A stretch of DNA of 64,000 nucleotides from Streptomyces sp. NBC_00510 (GCA_036013505.1 CP107851.1:310001-374000); one strand, 5' to 3'. Counted from the first letter of the stretch, positions 19,771-28,125 are shown. The notes: generated by a model from the letters alone, not told the origin. Numbers and translations are program-made.

Positions 19771-20676
19771 ATGGAGATTCGCCGGCTTCAGCACTTCATC
19801 GCGGTCGCCGAGGAGCGGAGCTTCACCCGGGCCGCCGAGCGGCTGAACCTGGTGCAGTCCGGCGTCTCCGCTTCGATCCGCGCCCTGGAGAAGGACCTGG
19901 GTGCGGCGCTGTTCGAACGCACCACCCAGCGCGTCGAACTGACCGCGGCCGGAAAGACGTTGCTGCCGCAGGCCCAGCGCATCATCGGCGCGGTGCGCAC
20001 GGCCCGGCAGGCGGTCGACGAAGCCCGGGCCGGCCTGAGCGGAACCCTGGAACTCGGGATCCTGTACGGCCTCACCCCGAAACGCATCCTCAGCGCGCTC
20101 AGCGCGTTCCACAAGGCGCACCCCGCCGTGGAGATACACCTGCGCGGCCCCGGGAACCGTGGCTCGAGCTCCCACGCCGAAGACCTGCGCAACGGAGTCC
20201 TCGACCTGGCCGTCCTCATGACCGCCGGCCGCCCGCTGGCGGGGTTGCGCCTGCACGCGCTCGGCACCGAGCACCTCGCACTCGCCTGTGCCACCGACCA
20301 TCCGCTGGCCGACCGCACGAGCGCCGAACTCGCCGACGCGACGGCATACGAAGTGATCGACTTCCCGGCCGGGTGGGGCATCCGCTCCGCCGTCGACTGC
20401 GCCTTCACCCGCGCGGGACTGCCGCCGCGCAGGACCACCTTCGAGATCGACGACATCCCCACGGCACTCGACCTCGTCCGCCACGGCCTCGGTCTCACCT
20501 TCGTACCCGAGTCCGTCACCGAGGGCGTTCCCGGGGTCCGCTTCCTTCCCGTGGAGCAGCACCGCCCCGTCTACCACGCCGGCCTGGCCGAACCCGACGA
20601 CCGCCCGCTCAACCCGACCGCCCGGGCCTTCCTCGCCCAGGTACTGGGCGGCACACAGCCTCCCGGTCACGGATGA
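19771..20676 (+). CDS. LysR-family transcriptional regulator
   Basis: 301-residue regulator with the classical N-terminal winged helix-turn-helix (RRLQHFIAVAEERSFTRAA, then LNLVQSGVSASIRALEKDLG and ALFERTTQRVELTAAG). A periplasmic-binding-protein-like effector domain follows at about 90-295 (GTLELGILYGLT, DLAVLMTAG, HLALACATDHPLA, LGLTFVPESV). It is transcribed away from the amidohydrolase, the normal arrangement for a LysR activator and its target, and the palindrome between them supports that link. The effector is unknown. Confidence 0.95.
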   Translation: MEIRRLQHFIAVAEERSFTRAAERLNLVQSGVSASIRALEKDLGAALFERTTQRVELTAAGKTLLPQAQRIIGAVRTARQAVDEARAGLSGTLELGILYGLTPKRILSALSAFHKAHPAVEIHLRGPGNRGSSSHAEDLRNGVLDLAVLMTAGRPLAGLRLHALGTEHLALACATDHPLADRTSAELADATAYEVIDFPAGWGIRSAVDCAFTRAGLPPRRTTFEIDDIPTALDLVRHGLGLTFVPESVTEGVPGVRFLPVEQHRPVYHAGLAEPDDRPLNPTARAFLAQVLGGTQPPGHG

Positions 20677-20819
20677 GCACCTGCCCGGCCCCGTGGAGCG
20701 TTGCCGGTGGCGACCCTGCGGGTGGAGGGGCTCATGCCATCTCGGTCTCTCCGGTGGGTTGTCGGGGACCGGCCCACCCGTACCCCTGCGAGGCCTCCGT
20801 CACACGGTCGCCTCGCACA

Positions 20820-20852
20820 GAGGACCGCAGCCCTCTCTGGGCCGCGGTCCTC
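20820..20852 (-). terminator. Terminator of the toxin-antitoxin operon
   Basis: Stem GAGGACCGC/GCGGTCCTC extended inward by GCCC/GGGC with one A-C mismatch and a TCTCT loop, 12 bases past the toxin stop. Confidence 0.75.
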
Positions 20853-20864
20853 CTCGGCACTGCC

Positions 20865-21236
20865 TCAGGCGGGCCACGCCCGCAGCAGCGCCGCCACGCT
20901 CTGCACGGTGCACGCCTCGTCGCGCAACTCGTCGACCAAAGCCCGCACCTCGTCCCAGGTCGGTTTCACCTCGCGGCCAGCGGCCTGCAGATACGCCACG
21001 GTCACCGCCACGGCGACCGTCATGTTCGACCGCTCCAGCCACCGCAGGCGCCCCAGAGAGTGCGCCAGCGCTGCCGCCCGTGCCACCGGCCCGTCGTAGA
21101 CGTCCCGGTCGAACAACTGGGCCTTGTGGCGCTCCACCGCCGACAGGGGCACGCCGAAGTCGTCGGGGGCCGGATCGTCCTCCCCCGCCTGACTCGCAAC
21201 GCTCAGGATCCAGCCGAGGTCAACCGCGAGGTTCAC
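20865..21236 (-). CDS. Doc/Fic-like toxin component of a toxin-antitoxin pair
   Basis: 123-residue protein resembling the proteins annotated in streptomycetes as Fic-family toxin components: an N-terminal NLAVDLGWILSVA, RHKAQLFDRDVYDGPVARAA, then WLERSNMTVAVAVTVAYLQA. The canonical Fic/Doc active-site motif HPFxxGNKR is not intact: the corresponding region reads WLERSNMTVAV, so AMP-transferase or kinase chemistry is doubtful. The start at 21236 overlaps the antitoxin stop by 17 bases, indicating translational coupling. The assignment relies on size, this sequence pattern and the partner antitoxin. Confidence 0.68.
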   Translation of the reverse strand: MNLAVDLGWILSVASQAGEDDPAPDDFGVPLSAVERHKAQLFDRDVYDGPVARAAALAHSLGRLRWLERSNMTVAVAVTVAYLQAAGREVKPTWDEVRALVDELRDEACTVQSVAALLRAWPA

Positions 21237-21438
21237 GCACGCGCTCCTCGATGAGGTCCCCGAACTCCTCGATCACGTTCGCCGCGGACGCGAGGAACGC
21301 CTTCCGGACGGGATCGGTGTCGGACTTCACCAGGTGCTCGATGTACTCCTGGAGGGACATGTGCCGGTTGCCCGCCGCTTGGCGGGCCGCCTCCACGGTG
21401 TCCTCGTCCAGCCGGACGTTCAACTGTGTCTTGGCCAT
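21220..21438 (-). CDS. Ribbon-helix-helix antitoxin
   Basis: 72-residue antitoxin expected to bind the downstream toxin and to repress its own promoter. The ribbon-helix-helix is clear: TQLNVRLDEDTVEAARQAAG followed by MSLQEYIEHLVKSD; the C-terminal half (FLASAANVIEEFGDLIEERV) would be the toxin-binding helix. It lies upstream of and overlaps the toxin gene, the standard type II order. A GCTAGC inverted repeat 8 bases before the start codon contains the GGGAGC ribosome site in its loop region, so protein binding there could block both transcription and translation initiation. Confidence 0.82.
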   Translation of the reverse strand: MAKTQLNVRLDEDTVEAARQAAGNRHMSLQEYIEHLVKSDTDPVRKAFLASAANVIEEFGDLIEERVREPRG

Positions 21439-21446
21439 GCAACGAT

Positions 21447-21462
21447 GCTAGCTCCCGCTAGC
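21447..21462 (-). promoter_or_regulatory. Candidate antitoxin operator overlapping the ribosome site
   Basis: GCTAGCTCCCGCTAGC: perfect 6-bp arms and a 4-base spacer, immediately upstream of the antitoxin ATG. Short symmetric sites like this are typical for ribbon-helix-helix autorepressors. Confidence 0.55.
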
Positions 21463-21473
21463 CATGATCGGTA

Positions 21474-22097
21474 GTGCTTCTCACCAGCGACCGCATCCAT
21501 GCCGCCCACCTGTCCCCGCAACCGCTTCCGCCGCGCCGTATCCTGCCGCCCGAAGAGGACCGTGTGTTGATGGAGTGGGACCCTGGCCGTGCGGACACCC
21601 CGGTCCTGTCGTGGCACCCCGAAGTCTTGCGTGACCTGTGCGGTACCCCGGATGAGATCGCCATCCTTCTGGCACTGACGCTGGCAGAGGCCGACATGCT
21701 CCGGCCCGAAGAGTCATCGCCCGGCAACTTCGTCCTCGGCCTGATGCTTATGCCGGTCAGCTACCTCTCAGCCCAGGAGATCCACGAAGCCGCCGACCGG
21801 CTGGCCGCGCGCGGGGCGCTCGCCGCAGTTCCTCAGGTCCCATTTCCATGTGTCCACGTTCAAAGGGAAGCTTCACGACTCACCGCGCTCGGTGGTTCAG
21901 GCGCTCGGGTCCGAGTCGTTACAGCCATGCTCCCCAGCGGCTGCAGGGGCCTGCGCGCGGCATCACTGATGCGGATCAGGATTCCGATAAGCACCCAGTT
22001 GGCGATGACGGAGGAACCGCCGAACGCAAGGAACGGCATCGTCATGCCGGTCAGCGGGATGAGGCCCATCACACCGCCGGCAACCACGAAGACCTGA
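21474..22097 (+). CDS. Hypothetical protein, probably truncated; 3' part antisense to ftsW-like gene
   Basis: The first about 120 codons (to about 21840) read like a real protein: PQPLPPRRILPPEEDRVLME, LSWHPEVLRDLCGTPDEIAI and SYLSAQEIHEAADRLAARGA. The remaining frame overlaps the FtsW/RodA gene on the other strand and has shadow-like composition. A GTG at 21474 is the only start seen, without a ribosome site. It may be a gene whose 3' end was replaced when the neighbouring DNA arrived, or an untranslated relic. No domain recognised. Confidence 0.3.
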   Translation: MLLTSDRIHAAHLSPQPLPPRRILPPEEDRVLMEWDPGRADTPVLSWHPEVLRDLCGTPDEIAILLALTLAEADMLRPEESSPGNFVLGLMLMPVSYLSAQEIHEAADRLAARGALAAVPQVPFPCVHVQREASRLTALGGSGARVRVVTAMLPSGCRGLRAASLMRIRIPISTQLAMTEEPPNARNGIVMPVSGMRPITPPATTKT

Positions 22098-23326
22098 AGC
22101 GCGAACGCGCCGGAGAGGCCGACAGCGAGGAGTTTGCCGAACGGGTCACGGGCGGCGAGGGCCGTGCGGACGCCGCGCTCGACGATCAGGCCGTAGAGCA
22201 CCAGTATCGCCATCGTGCCGGCGAGCCCCATTTCCTCGCCGAACGTTGCGAGGATGAAGTCCGAGTTGGCGGCGAACCGGATCAGTTCGGAGTGGCCCTG
22301 GCCGAGGCCGGTGCCGAGGGTGCCGCCAGAGCCGAACGCCCATAGGGCCTGCATCGCCTGTTCCGAGTGGCCCGGAGCGCCCGACTGGCTGAGCTTGTAT
22401 TCACGCATCGGGTCGAGCCAGGCCTGAACACGCTGCTGGACGTGGGATTCGAAGGTGGACACGCCGACGGCGCCCGCCGCCGACATCAGCAGACTGAAGA
22501 CGATCCAGCTTGTCCGCTCGGTGGCAACGTACAGCATGATGACGAACATTCCGAAGAACAGCAGCGACGTACCGAGGTCGGTCTCGAACACCAGGATGAG
22601 GATCGAGAGGAACCAGACGGCCAGGATCGGGCCCAGGTCGCGGCCGCGTGGCAGGTAAAGGCCCATGAAGCGGCGGCTGGCCAGGGCGAGTGTGTCCCGC
22701 TTCACCATCAGATAGCCGGCGAAGAAGATCGCCAGGATGATCTTCGCGAACTCACCGGGCTGGATGGAAAAGCTGCCGACGTGGATCCAGATCCTGGCGC
22801 CGTAGATGTTGGCTCCGAGGCCGGGGACCAGGGGCAGGAGCAGCAGCACCAGCGCGCCAACCATGCAGATGTAGGTGTAACGCTGCAGGACGCGATGGTC
22901 CTTGAGGAAGACCAGCACGACCGCGAAGAGAACGATGCCGAGCGCGGTGTACATCAGTTGGCGGGGCGCCGCGGTTCCTGCCTGCTTGATCGACTGGAGG
23001 AGCTTGGACTGGTCGAGGCGCCAGATGACGACCAGACCGAGCCCATTCAGCAGCGTGGCCACCGGCAGCAGCAGCGGGTCCGCGTACGGAGCGAATTTTC
23101 GTACGACGAGGTGGGCAACGGCGGCCAGCAAGCCGAGGCCCAGACCATAACCCAGCAGCCCTGTGGGCATCTGGGCGTGGATGGCGAGACCCACGTTGGT
23201 GTAGGCGAACACCGGAATGGCAACTGCGAACACCAGCAAGGCCAGTTCGGTGTTGCGGCGGGTCGGTACGCCGACCGATCCGACCGTGGACGTGTGGTCC
23301 GTCGGAGTGCTTGTACTGCTGCTCAT
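21860..23326 (-). CDS. SEDS-family peptidoglycan polymerase (FtsW/RodA/SpoVE-like)
   Basis: 488-residue integral membrane protein with about ten to twelve membrane segments; the family polymerises lipid II glycan strands. The start MSSSTSTPTDHTST at 23326 is chosen because the hydrophobic core begins about 25 residues later; a weak GAGAGG lies upstream. Signature segments: NIYGARIWIHVGSFSIQPGE, then LVFETDLGTSLLFFGMFV with the catalytic Asp, HSEQAMQALWAFGSGG, SDFILATFGEEMGLAG and LTGMTMPFLAFGGSSVIANW. No penicillin-binding-protein partner or dcw genes lie nearby, so this is a solitary paralogue, possibly with a sporulation or niche-specific role. Confidence 0.93.
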   Translation of the reverse strand: MSSSTSTPTDHTSTVGSVGVPTRRNTELALLVFAVAIPVFAYTNVGLAIHAQMPTGLLGYGLGLGLLAAVAHLVVRKFAPYADPLLLPVATLLNGLGLVVIWRLDQSKLLQSIKQAGTAAPRQLMYTALGIVLFAVVLVFLKDHRVLQRYTYICMVGALVLLLLPLVPGLGANIYGARIWIHVGSFSIQPGEFAKIILAIFFAGYLMVKRDTLALASRRFMGLYLPRGRDLGPILAVWFLSILILVFETDLGTSLLFFGMFVIMLYVATERTSWIVFSLLMSAAGAVGVSTFESHVQQRVQAWLDPMREYKLSQSGAPGHSEQAMQALWAFGSGGTLGTGLGQGHSELIRFAANSDFILATFGEEMGLAGTMAILVLYGLIVERGVRTALAARDPFGKLLAVGLSGAFALQVFVVAGGVMGLIPLTGMTMPFLAFGGSSVIANWVLIGILIRISDAARRPLQPLGSMAVTTRTRAPEPPSAVSREASL

Positions 23327-23586
23327 CGTCTGACAGGGCCTCTCACGTCTCTGTCTGATCACCGCATGGTGAGAGCTGCTTCTGCTGCTCGGCGGCAAGG
23401 CTGGTCAGGTTCCGTCGTGGATCGGGAGGACGAGGTGCCGGGCTGGTAGTGGACGTAGCCATGGACGTCAGCGGAGGTCTTGCGGTTCGCGTGGTCCTGC
23501 CGGCCTCGCCCACTCCGGCCTTCGCGTCGTTCTGGCTCTCCACGCGGCGGCACCGCACACCATCGCGTCGGCACGCCACCACGGAA

Positions 23587-24489
23587 CTACTCGGGTGGGG
23601 TGGGAATGTTGGGAACGTCGTACATGGCCTGCACGTCGATCTCCAATTTGATGCGCGGGCCGACGATCGCGATGCCACGTGCGAGCATCGATCGCCAATT
23701 CAGCGTGAAGTCCTCCCTGTGCAGCTCGGCGGTTGCCAAGGCGGCGCAGCGCAGCTCCGTTCCGTATCCGCCGTTGACTGCGCCCAGGTAGGTCGTGTCG
23801 AGGCCGACTGAGCGGGTGGTGCCGTGCATGGTCAAAGAACCCTGCAGCGTCCACTTGTTGCCGTTGCGGTGCACGAAGCGCTCACTGGCGAAGTGGATGT
23901 AAGGATAAGCCTGGACGTCCAGAAAATCAGGGGAGCGCAGGTGATTGTCACGGGTGCGGTTTCCCGTGGTGATGCTGGCTGCTTCGATGGTCACCTCAAC
24001 CCGAGAGTTCTGAATGGCGTCAGATATTTGGATGCCACCCTCGAACGAAGTGAAGCGGCCGTGCACGCTGGCCATGCCGACATGCTGGGCAATGAAGCGT
24101 ATAGCTGTATGCGGCGGGTCGAAGACCCACCTGCCGGGGGCTGGCAGCTCCTTGGTCGGCGATGACAGCAACTGCACTTCCTCGAGCGGGTTTGGTACTC
24201 CTGCCGCTATCAGAACCCTCCTGCGGGCCGTCTCGAGGGCTTCCGCGGCGACTTGCAGCGTGTACTCGCCGGGCGGTACCGCCGCGATGAACAGGCCGAA
24301 CGCATCGCTTGTGCCGGTGAATTGCCATTCGCGTCGCTGTTCCCTGACGGTGACGGTGGCGCCACGGAGCGGCCCGCCCAGAGGGTCCAGAACCTTGCAT
24401 CGCAGAATGCCGGCACCGTCCGGCACGGGAGGATAGGGGCTGAGGTCGCTGAAATGGCCTGCCGCGCGATTACGGCGGAATCGTATCAT
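23587..24489 (-). CDS. YceI-family protein with N-terminal carboxypeptidase-regulatory-like (Cna-B type) domain
   Basis: 300 residues in two parts. Residues about 25-100 form a beta-sandwich of the carboxypeptidase-regulatory/Cna-B type (LRCKVLDPLGGPLRGATVTV, TSDAFGLFIAAVPPGEYTLQ). Residues about 118-300 are a YceI lipocalin-like barrel (WVFDPPHTAIRFIAQHVGMA, VHGRFTSFEGGIQI, TRDNHLRSPDFLDVQAYPYI, LTMHGTTRSV, DFTLNW), a family that binds long-chain polyisoprenoids or amides. No signal peptide is evident, so a cytoplasmic location is likely. The start codon is ATG 24489 with only a distant GAGGG. No operon partners. Confidence 0.92.
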   Translation of the reverse strand: MIRFRRNRAAGHFSDLSPYPPVPDGAGILRCKVLDPLGGPLRGATVTVREQRREWQFTGTSDAFGLFIAAVPPGEYTLQVAAEALETARRRVLIAAGVPNPLEEVQLLSSPTKELPAPGRWVFDPPHTAIRFIAQHVGMASVHGRFTSFEGGIQISDAIQNSRVEVTIEAASITTGNRTRDNHLRSPDFLDVQAYPYIHFASERFVHRNGNKWTLQGSLTMHGTTRSVGLDTTYLGAVNGGYGTELRCAALATAELHREDFTLNWRSMLARGIAIVGPRIKLEIDVQAMYDVPNIPTPPE

Positions 24490-24965
24490 TGGCTTGGCTT
24501 CTTACCCTCGAATCGATCTCTGGCGCTGACCGATGTTCAGCAACTGACGTGCCCTCCCGGTCGAGGAGAGCAACCGTTCTTGATCATGCCACGAATCGAA
24601 GGGTGATTCACACAGGAGGGCTGCTTCCCTCTTTCAAGGAAGAAATGGCAGATAGAGGCTCTCCGCAGGGTAGAGGTCACCTGCGAATAGCCCGGTCATG
24701 TTCGTCGTGGGGGGAGTATCTTAGTTTCCTTTGAGGTGATTCGGGACCGCCTGAAGCTGGCACCGTGTCGACGGAGGGTCTTTAGTCAGTTTTCCGGGCA
24801 GCCTGAGAGTAGATGGCAAGGTGATCGCCCCGGCCACGCTTCGGGGTGCAGGCTCGACACAAGGCGGACTGAGGTGGTCCTGGCACATCGCCGGTGCGGC
24901 GTGCGCAAACAGTGTCAGCAGGGCTGAACGGCGGGCGACCCCACCGCACAAAGCTCAGGGACGCG
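24490..24965. other. Gap without gene
   Basis: About 475 bases between the YceI start and the SnoaL-like stop. Presumably the YceI promoter; no clear hairpin, operator or coding stretch was seen. Confidence 0.6.
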
Positions 24966-25376
24966 TCACGCGGGGATGTCGGCAACTCCGTTCGGCAGCA
25001 TCGCGCGCGCAGCCCGGATCACGTCCAACGACTCGCGAAGGAGCGTGATCTTCCCGTTCTCAGCCACCAGTCGTCCGGCGTAGGTCTGGCTGAAGGGGCG
25101 GCCCGTGACCGTGGTCCGCTCCACCGACCACTCTCCGAAGACCTGGTCTTCGGTTTCGATGATGATGTCCACCGTGTCGAAGCCGAAGTCCGGGACGACC
25201 TGCAGCAGTGCGGTGATGAACTCGCGAATGGCCTCGGGGCCAGTCCCTCCGGTCGGGATGCCAAGCGACTCCAGGTAGGGAAGCTCCAGGACGCCGTCCT
25301 TTGCGAAAAGGGACGAGGCGATCTCCGGATCTGCGATGTTGGCTGTGTAGGCGAGCAGCAGCTCGCGGGCACTCAT
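24966..25376 (-). CDS. SnoaL-like/NTF2-like protein
   Basis: 136-residue cone-shaped alpha+beta barrel of the SnoaL type, a fold used by polyketide cyclases, ketosteroid isomerases and many small-molecule binders. Family features: an initial helix (MSARELLLAYTANIADPEIA), LFAKDGVLELPYLESLGIPT, EAIREFITALLQVVPDFGFD, and the C-terminal strands EWSVERTTVTGRPFSQTYAG and GKITLLRESLD. The start could be ATG 25376 or the adjacent ATG 25379; neither has a good ribosome site. It resembles the protein at 28311 in size and fold and lies in the same redox/catabolic neighbourhood. Catalytic residues cannot be assigned. Confidence 0.85.
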   Translation of the reverse strand: MSARELLLAYTANIADPEIASSLFAKDGVLELPYLESLGIPTGGTGPEAIREFITALLQVVPDFGFDTVDIIIETEDQVFGEWSVERTTVTGRPFSQTYAGRLVAENGKITLLRESLDVIRAARAMLPNGVADIPA

Positions 25377-25847
25377 CATGGGTGGCGCGCTTTCGTTTGG
25401 GTCGCCCCGGGCGGACGCTTGACCGACGGGCAGGGTCCGTAGTTGCTCGGTTCAGTCGCGTGCCGCGAGGTCGCAGGATGCCATTGGATCAGTTATGGAC
25501 TGCATGGTCAAGTAACTGCTCGTGGACGGCTCTGGCTCGGTCGAGCGGAGGGGCGAAGCTTTCGGCGATCCCGGAGGGTCCCGAACGGTGTCGAGCGGTG
25601 CGCGGTGGACGGTGTCCGGCGGCGTTCCCTGATCGCAGTTGTCCGAGCCTCCGGCATACGGTCGCGGCGGCCGTGGTCCGCTTGGAGCGGCTGGACCATA
25701 CAACTGCGGCTCGCGAGGAGCCGACTCTCAGCATGTTCAGCGTGATGAAGAACGCGGCCTCGCGATGCTCCGGCAGCGCCCCAGTGCTTCCTGTTCACAC
25801 GCGAAGGTTGGCGCCCATGCGGACCGGGGGCCGTCTGAGTTCGAGGT
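25377..25847. other. Gap without convincing gene
   Basis: About 470 bases between the SnoaL-like start and the Rrf2 stop. Short open frames exist on both strands but have no recognisable features; possibly a decayed gene. Confidence 0.5.
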
Positions 25848-26297
25848 TCAGAGGGAGTAGGCGCTCGGTTCCCGCTGAGCGAGGACACCTTGCAGCATGT
25901 CAGCGATCGTGGTGCGAGCCAACTGTTGCTGCATCTGCTGCTCCAGGCTGCTGTACACCTGCTGCAGGGTTGGCTGGATTCCGAAGCCGACAGGGCAGTC
26001 GGCGTTCGGCGGCGTGTGATGCATGGCGAACGGGCCCTCGCCCTCCACGGCGAGGTAGACCTCGAGCAGCGTGATCTCTTCGGGTTCCCGCTTCAAGATC
26101 CAGCCGGCCCCTGCGCCCCTTTTTGACCCCACCAATCCCGCCTTGCGGAGGTCGCCTAGGCATCGGCGGATCACTACAGGGTTGGTGTTGACGCTCCCCG
26201 CGATGCGCTCCGAGGTGGCGACCTCATTGTTCTTCCGGTCCAGAGACATCCAGGTCAGCACATGGGTTGCGATCGTCATTCTGCTGTTCGCGCTCAT
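25848..26297 (-). CDS. Rrf2-family transcriptional regulator (YwnA-like)
   Basis: 149-residue winged helix-turn-helix repressor. The ATG at 26297 has GGAGG six bases upstream. The DNA-binding part reads MTIATHVLTWMSLDRKNNEV, ATSERIAGSVNTNPVVIRRC and LGDLRKAGLVGSKRGAGAGW. The C-terminal helices follow ITLLEVYLAVEG. The three-cysteine Fe-S cluster motif of IscR/NsrR is absent; one Cys occurs in ADCPVG, as in the YwnA/Rrf2 subgroup that senses by other means. The MFS exporter next door on the same strand is a plausible target: AGGTTACA occurs upstream of both genes. Confidence 0.92.
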   Translation of the reverse strand: MSANSRMTIATHVLTWMSLDRKNNEVATSERIAGSVNTNPVVIRRCLGDLRKAGLVGSKRGAGAGWILKREPEEITLLEVYLAVEGEGPFAMHHTPPNADCPVGFGIQPTLQQVYSSLEQQMQQQLARTTIADMLQGVLAQREPSAYSL

Positions 26298-26596
26298 CCT
26301 TGACCTCCTCCCGGCTGGCGGGGCCGCTTGCCTACCCCGCTCCCTACGAAACAATTAAGGTTACATCGCCGCGACGAGGCCCTGTTGCAGCGTAGGGGGC
26401 GTGGACGCCAGATGATCTGCGCCGCTACGACGGTCTCGGCCTCACGCTCATCGCCGACCCTGCGTGGTAGGGCGCCTCCCGTCTGCGGGCGGCCTTGAAG
26501 CGAGGTGGGGTCCGCAGGAGGGAGGCGACGAGCCGTCTGGAGCGGATGCGGGGAAGGGGCGGGTGCCACTACGCCCCCACACTGCCACGGTCCAGG

Positions 26597-27820
26597 TCAG
26601 CCGAGCGGCAGGCGGGGGCGGATCTGGGTGGCTGTGCTCAGCAGTGCGAGCGTGCCGCCAACGGCGAAGCCGGCCCATGTGCCGTAACCGTCGACGACGA
26701 TGCCGCCGATGAACGACCCTGCGGCCAGGGCGATTTGGCACGCGCTGACCAGGAGCGCCATGCCGCTTTCGGGCGCGTCGGGAGTAGCGCGCAGGATCCA
26801 CGTCTGCAACGCCAGCGGTACTGCACCGAATGCCGCGCCCCAGACCATGACGAGCGCGACCACCGCGGGTGCCGTGCCTGCTGCGACGTTGAGGAGGGCG
26901 GCAGCGACTGCGACCAGAACGGTCGCGGCGACGTACACCGCACGCAGACGGCGGCCGATGATCGCTCCGGCGGCGAAGTTGCCGACCAGCCCCGCCAAAC
27001 CATAGGCCAGCAGGACCGACGTCACAGCGGAGGACCCGAAGTGCGCCTTCTCCTCCAGGTACGGGGTCACGTAGGTGTAGGCGGCGAAGTGCCCGAAAAA
27101 GATCAGCACGGTGGCCAGCAGGGCGATCCGGGCTGCGGGATTGCGCAGAGCGGAGGTGAGCGTGGTCAGGCGGATTGCCCCGGTGGGCGGCAGGGCGGGC
27201 AGCCGCACCGTCAGGGTTGCCAGGGCGAGGAGAGCGGCACCGGCTGCAACGACGAATGCGGTCCGCCACCCGGCAAGGTGACCCACCAGTGCGCCGAGCG
27301 GCAAGCTGACCACGGTGCCGGCCGAGATTCCGGCGGTGATCAGTGACGTGGCCCGGTGGAGGGCCTCGGCGGGCACCAGTCGGGCGGCGACACCGGCGCC
27401 CATGGCCCAGAATCCGCCGACGCCGACGCCGAGCAGCACCCGGGCCGCCGCCATCACGGCCATGTTCGGGGCCACGGCTGCCAGGGCGTTGGAGGCGGCG
27501 ATGAACAGGGCGAGGGCGATCAGGACCCTGCGCCGGTCCAGCCGTCCGGATGCCATGGTGACCAAGGGAGCCGTCACCGCGGCCGTCAGACCGGGCACGA
27601 CCACCACCAGACCGACCGTGCCGATGGACACACTCAGGCTGGAGGAGATCACGGGCAGCAGCCCGATCGGCAGGAACTCCGACAGCACCAGGACGAAGGA
27701 CATCAGCGCGACGGAGACGACGGCAGACCAGCCACCCCGCGGGGAAGGCCCGCCTTCGACCAAGTCCTGTATCGATGCCGGCTCCTGAATGGGCGAAGCC
27801 ACGCTGGAAGGGTTGCTCAT
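26597..27820 (-). CDS. MFS transporter, DHA1-type drug efflux
   Basis: 407-residue proton-coupled exporter with about twelve membrane segments. The ATG at 27820 follows AGGAG seven bases upstream. Family motifs: loop 2-3 ASGRLDRRRVLIALALF (motif A variant), motif C-like LLGVGVGGFWAMGAGVAARL in TM5, and the second-half repeat GLAGLVGNFAAGAIIGRRL. It resembles the Cmx/YdhP arabinose- or chloramphenicol-efflux-type DHA1 proteins. Two palindromes upstream (27911-27928 and 27985-28004) suggest tight repression, probably by the neighbouring Rrf2 protein or a regulator elsewhere. Substrate unknown. Confidence 0.94.
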   Translation of the reverse strand: MSNPSSVASPIQEPASIQDLVEGGPSPRGGWSAVVSVALMSFVLVLSEFLPIGLLPVISSSLSVSIGTVGLVVVVPGLTAAVTAPLVTMASGRLDRRRVLIALALFIAASNALAAVAPNMAVMAAARVLLGVGVGGFWAMGAGVAARLVPAEALHRATSLITAGISAGTVVSLPLGALVGHLAGWRTAFVVAAGAALLALATLTVRLPALPPTGAIRLTTLTSALRNPAARIALLATVLIFFGHFAAYTYVTPYLEEKAHFGSSAVTSVLLAYGLAGLVGNFAAGAIIGRRLRAVYVAATVLVAVAAALLNVAAGTAPAVVALVMVWGAAFGAVPLALQTWILRATPDAPESGMALLVSACQIALAAGSFIGGIVVDGYGTWAGFAVGGTLALLSTATQIRPRLPLG

Positions 27821-27910
27821 GCTTGCTCTCCTGGGAGGGCCCTGGGCCCTGTTGATCCGTGCCGCGCCAAGGCGCGGAGCCCGTGCTTCGCAGAGGCGGA
27901 AGCGGACAAC

Positions 27911-27928
27911 GGTCACACCGGTGTGACC
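27911..27928. promoter_or_regulatory. 18-bp perfect palindrome upstream of MFS gene
   Basis: GGTCACACCGGTGTGACC, fully symmetric, 91 bases before the MFS start codon. Size and symmetry fit a dimeric repressor operator; the binding protein is not identified. Confidence 0.5.
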
Positions 27929-27984
27929 TGAGAAAAGGCGGGCGTCCCAGCGGCGAACTCCTGGTCCGCCCCACCACCCGCAGT

Positions 27985-28004
27985 TGTAACAGTGTAGGTT
28001 ACAC
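27985..28004. promoter_or_regulatory. Second inverted repeat in MFS promoter region
   Basis: TGTAAC-N7-GTTACA with an overlapping GTGTA-N3-TACAC. The octamer AGGTTACA within it (27996-28003) recurs upstream of the Rrf2 gene at 26358-26365. Confidence 0.4.
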
Positions 28005-28089
28005 CAGGGGCGGCGGTAGGCAGCCCCGCCGCGGCCCCGATCGCCGACCCCGAAGGGTAGGTACGGCCGGGAGTCGCGACATCGGGTTT

Positions 28090-28125
28090 TTGACAGGTTG
28101 GTCCATTTTTGTTACGTTATGGACC
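28090..28125 (+). promoter_or_regulatory. Housekeeping-type promoter with overlapping repressor palindrome
   Basis: TTGACA at 28090-28095, then a 17-base spacer and TACGTT at 28113-28118 (-35/-10 pair). The inverted repeat GGTCCAT-N12-ATGGACC (28100-28125) covers the spacer and the -10 region, so a bound repressor would exclude RNA polymerase. It would drive the SnoaL-like gene at 28311 with a leader of about 185 bases. Confidence 0.55.

Noticed and set aside
21474..22097. Full-length hypothetical gene overlapping ftsW-like gene
   Set aside because: Only the first 120 codons look coding; the overlap part is antisense to a well-supported membrane protein. Listed at low confidence instead of as a full gene.
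26401..26469. Short peptide stretch WTPDDLRRYDGLGLTLIADP before a stop
   Set aside because: Only about 22 codons after an in-frame stop; could be the tail of a lost gene but too short to support.
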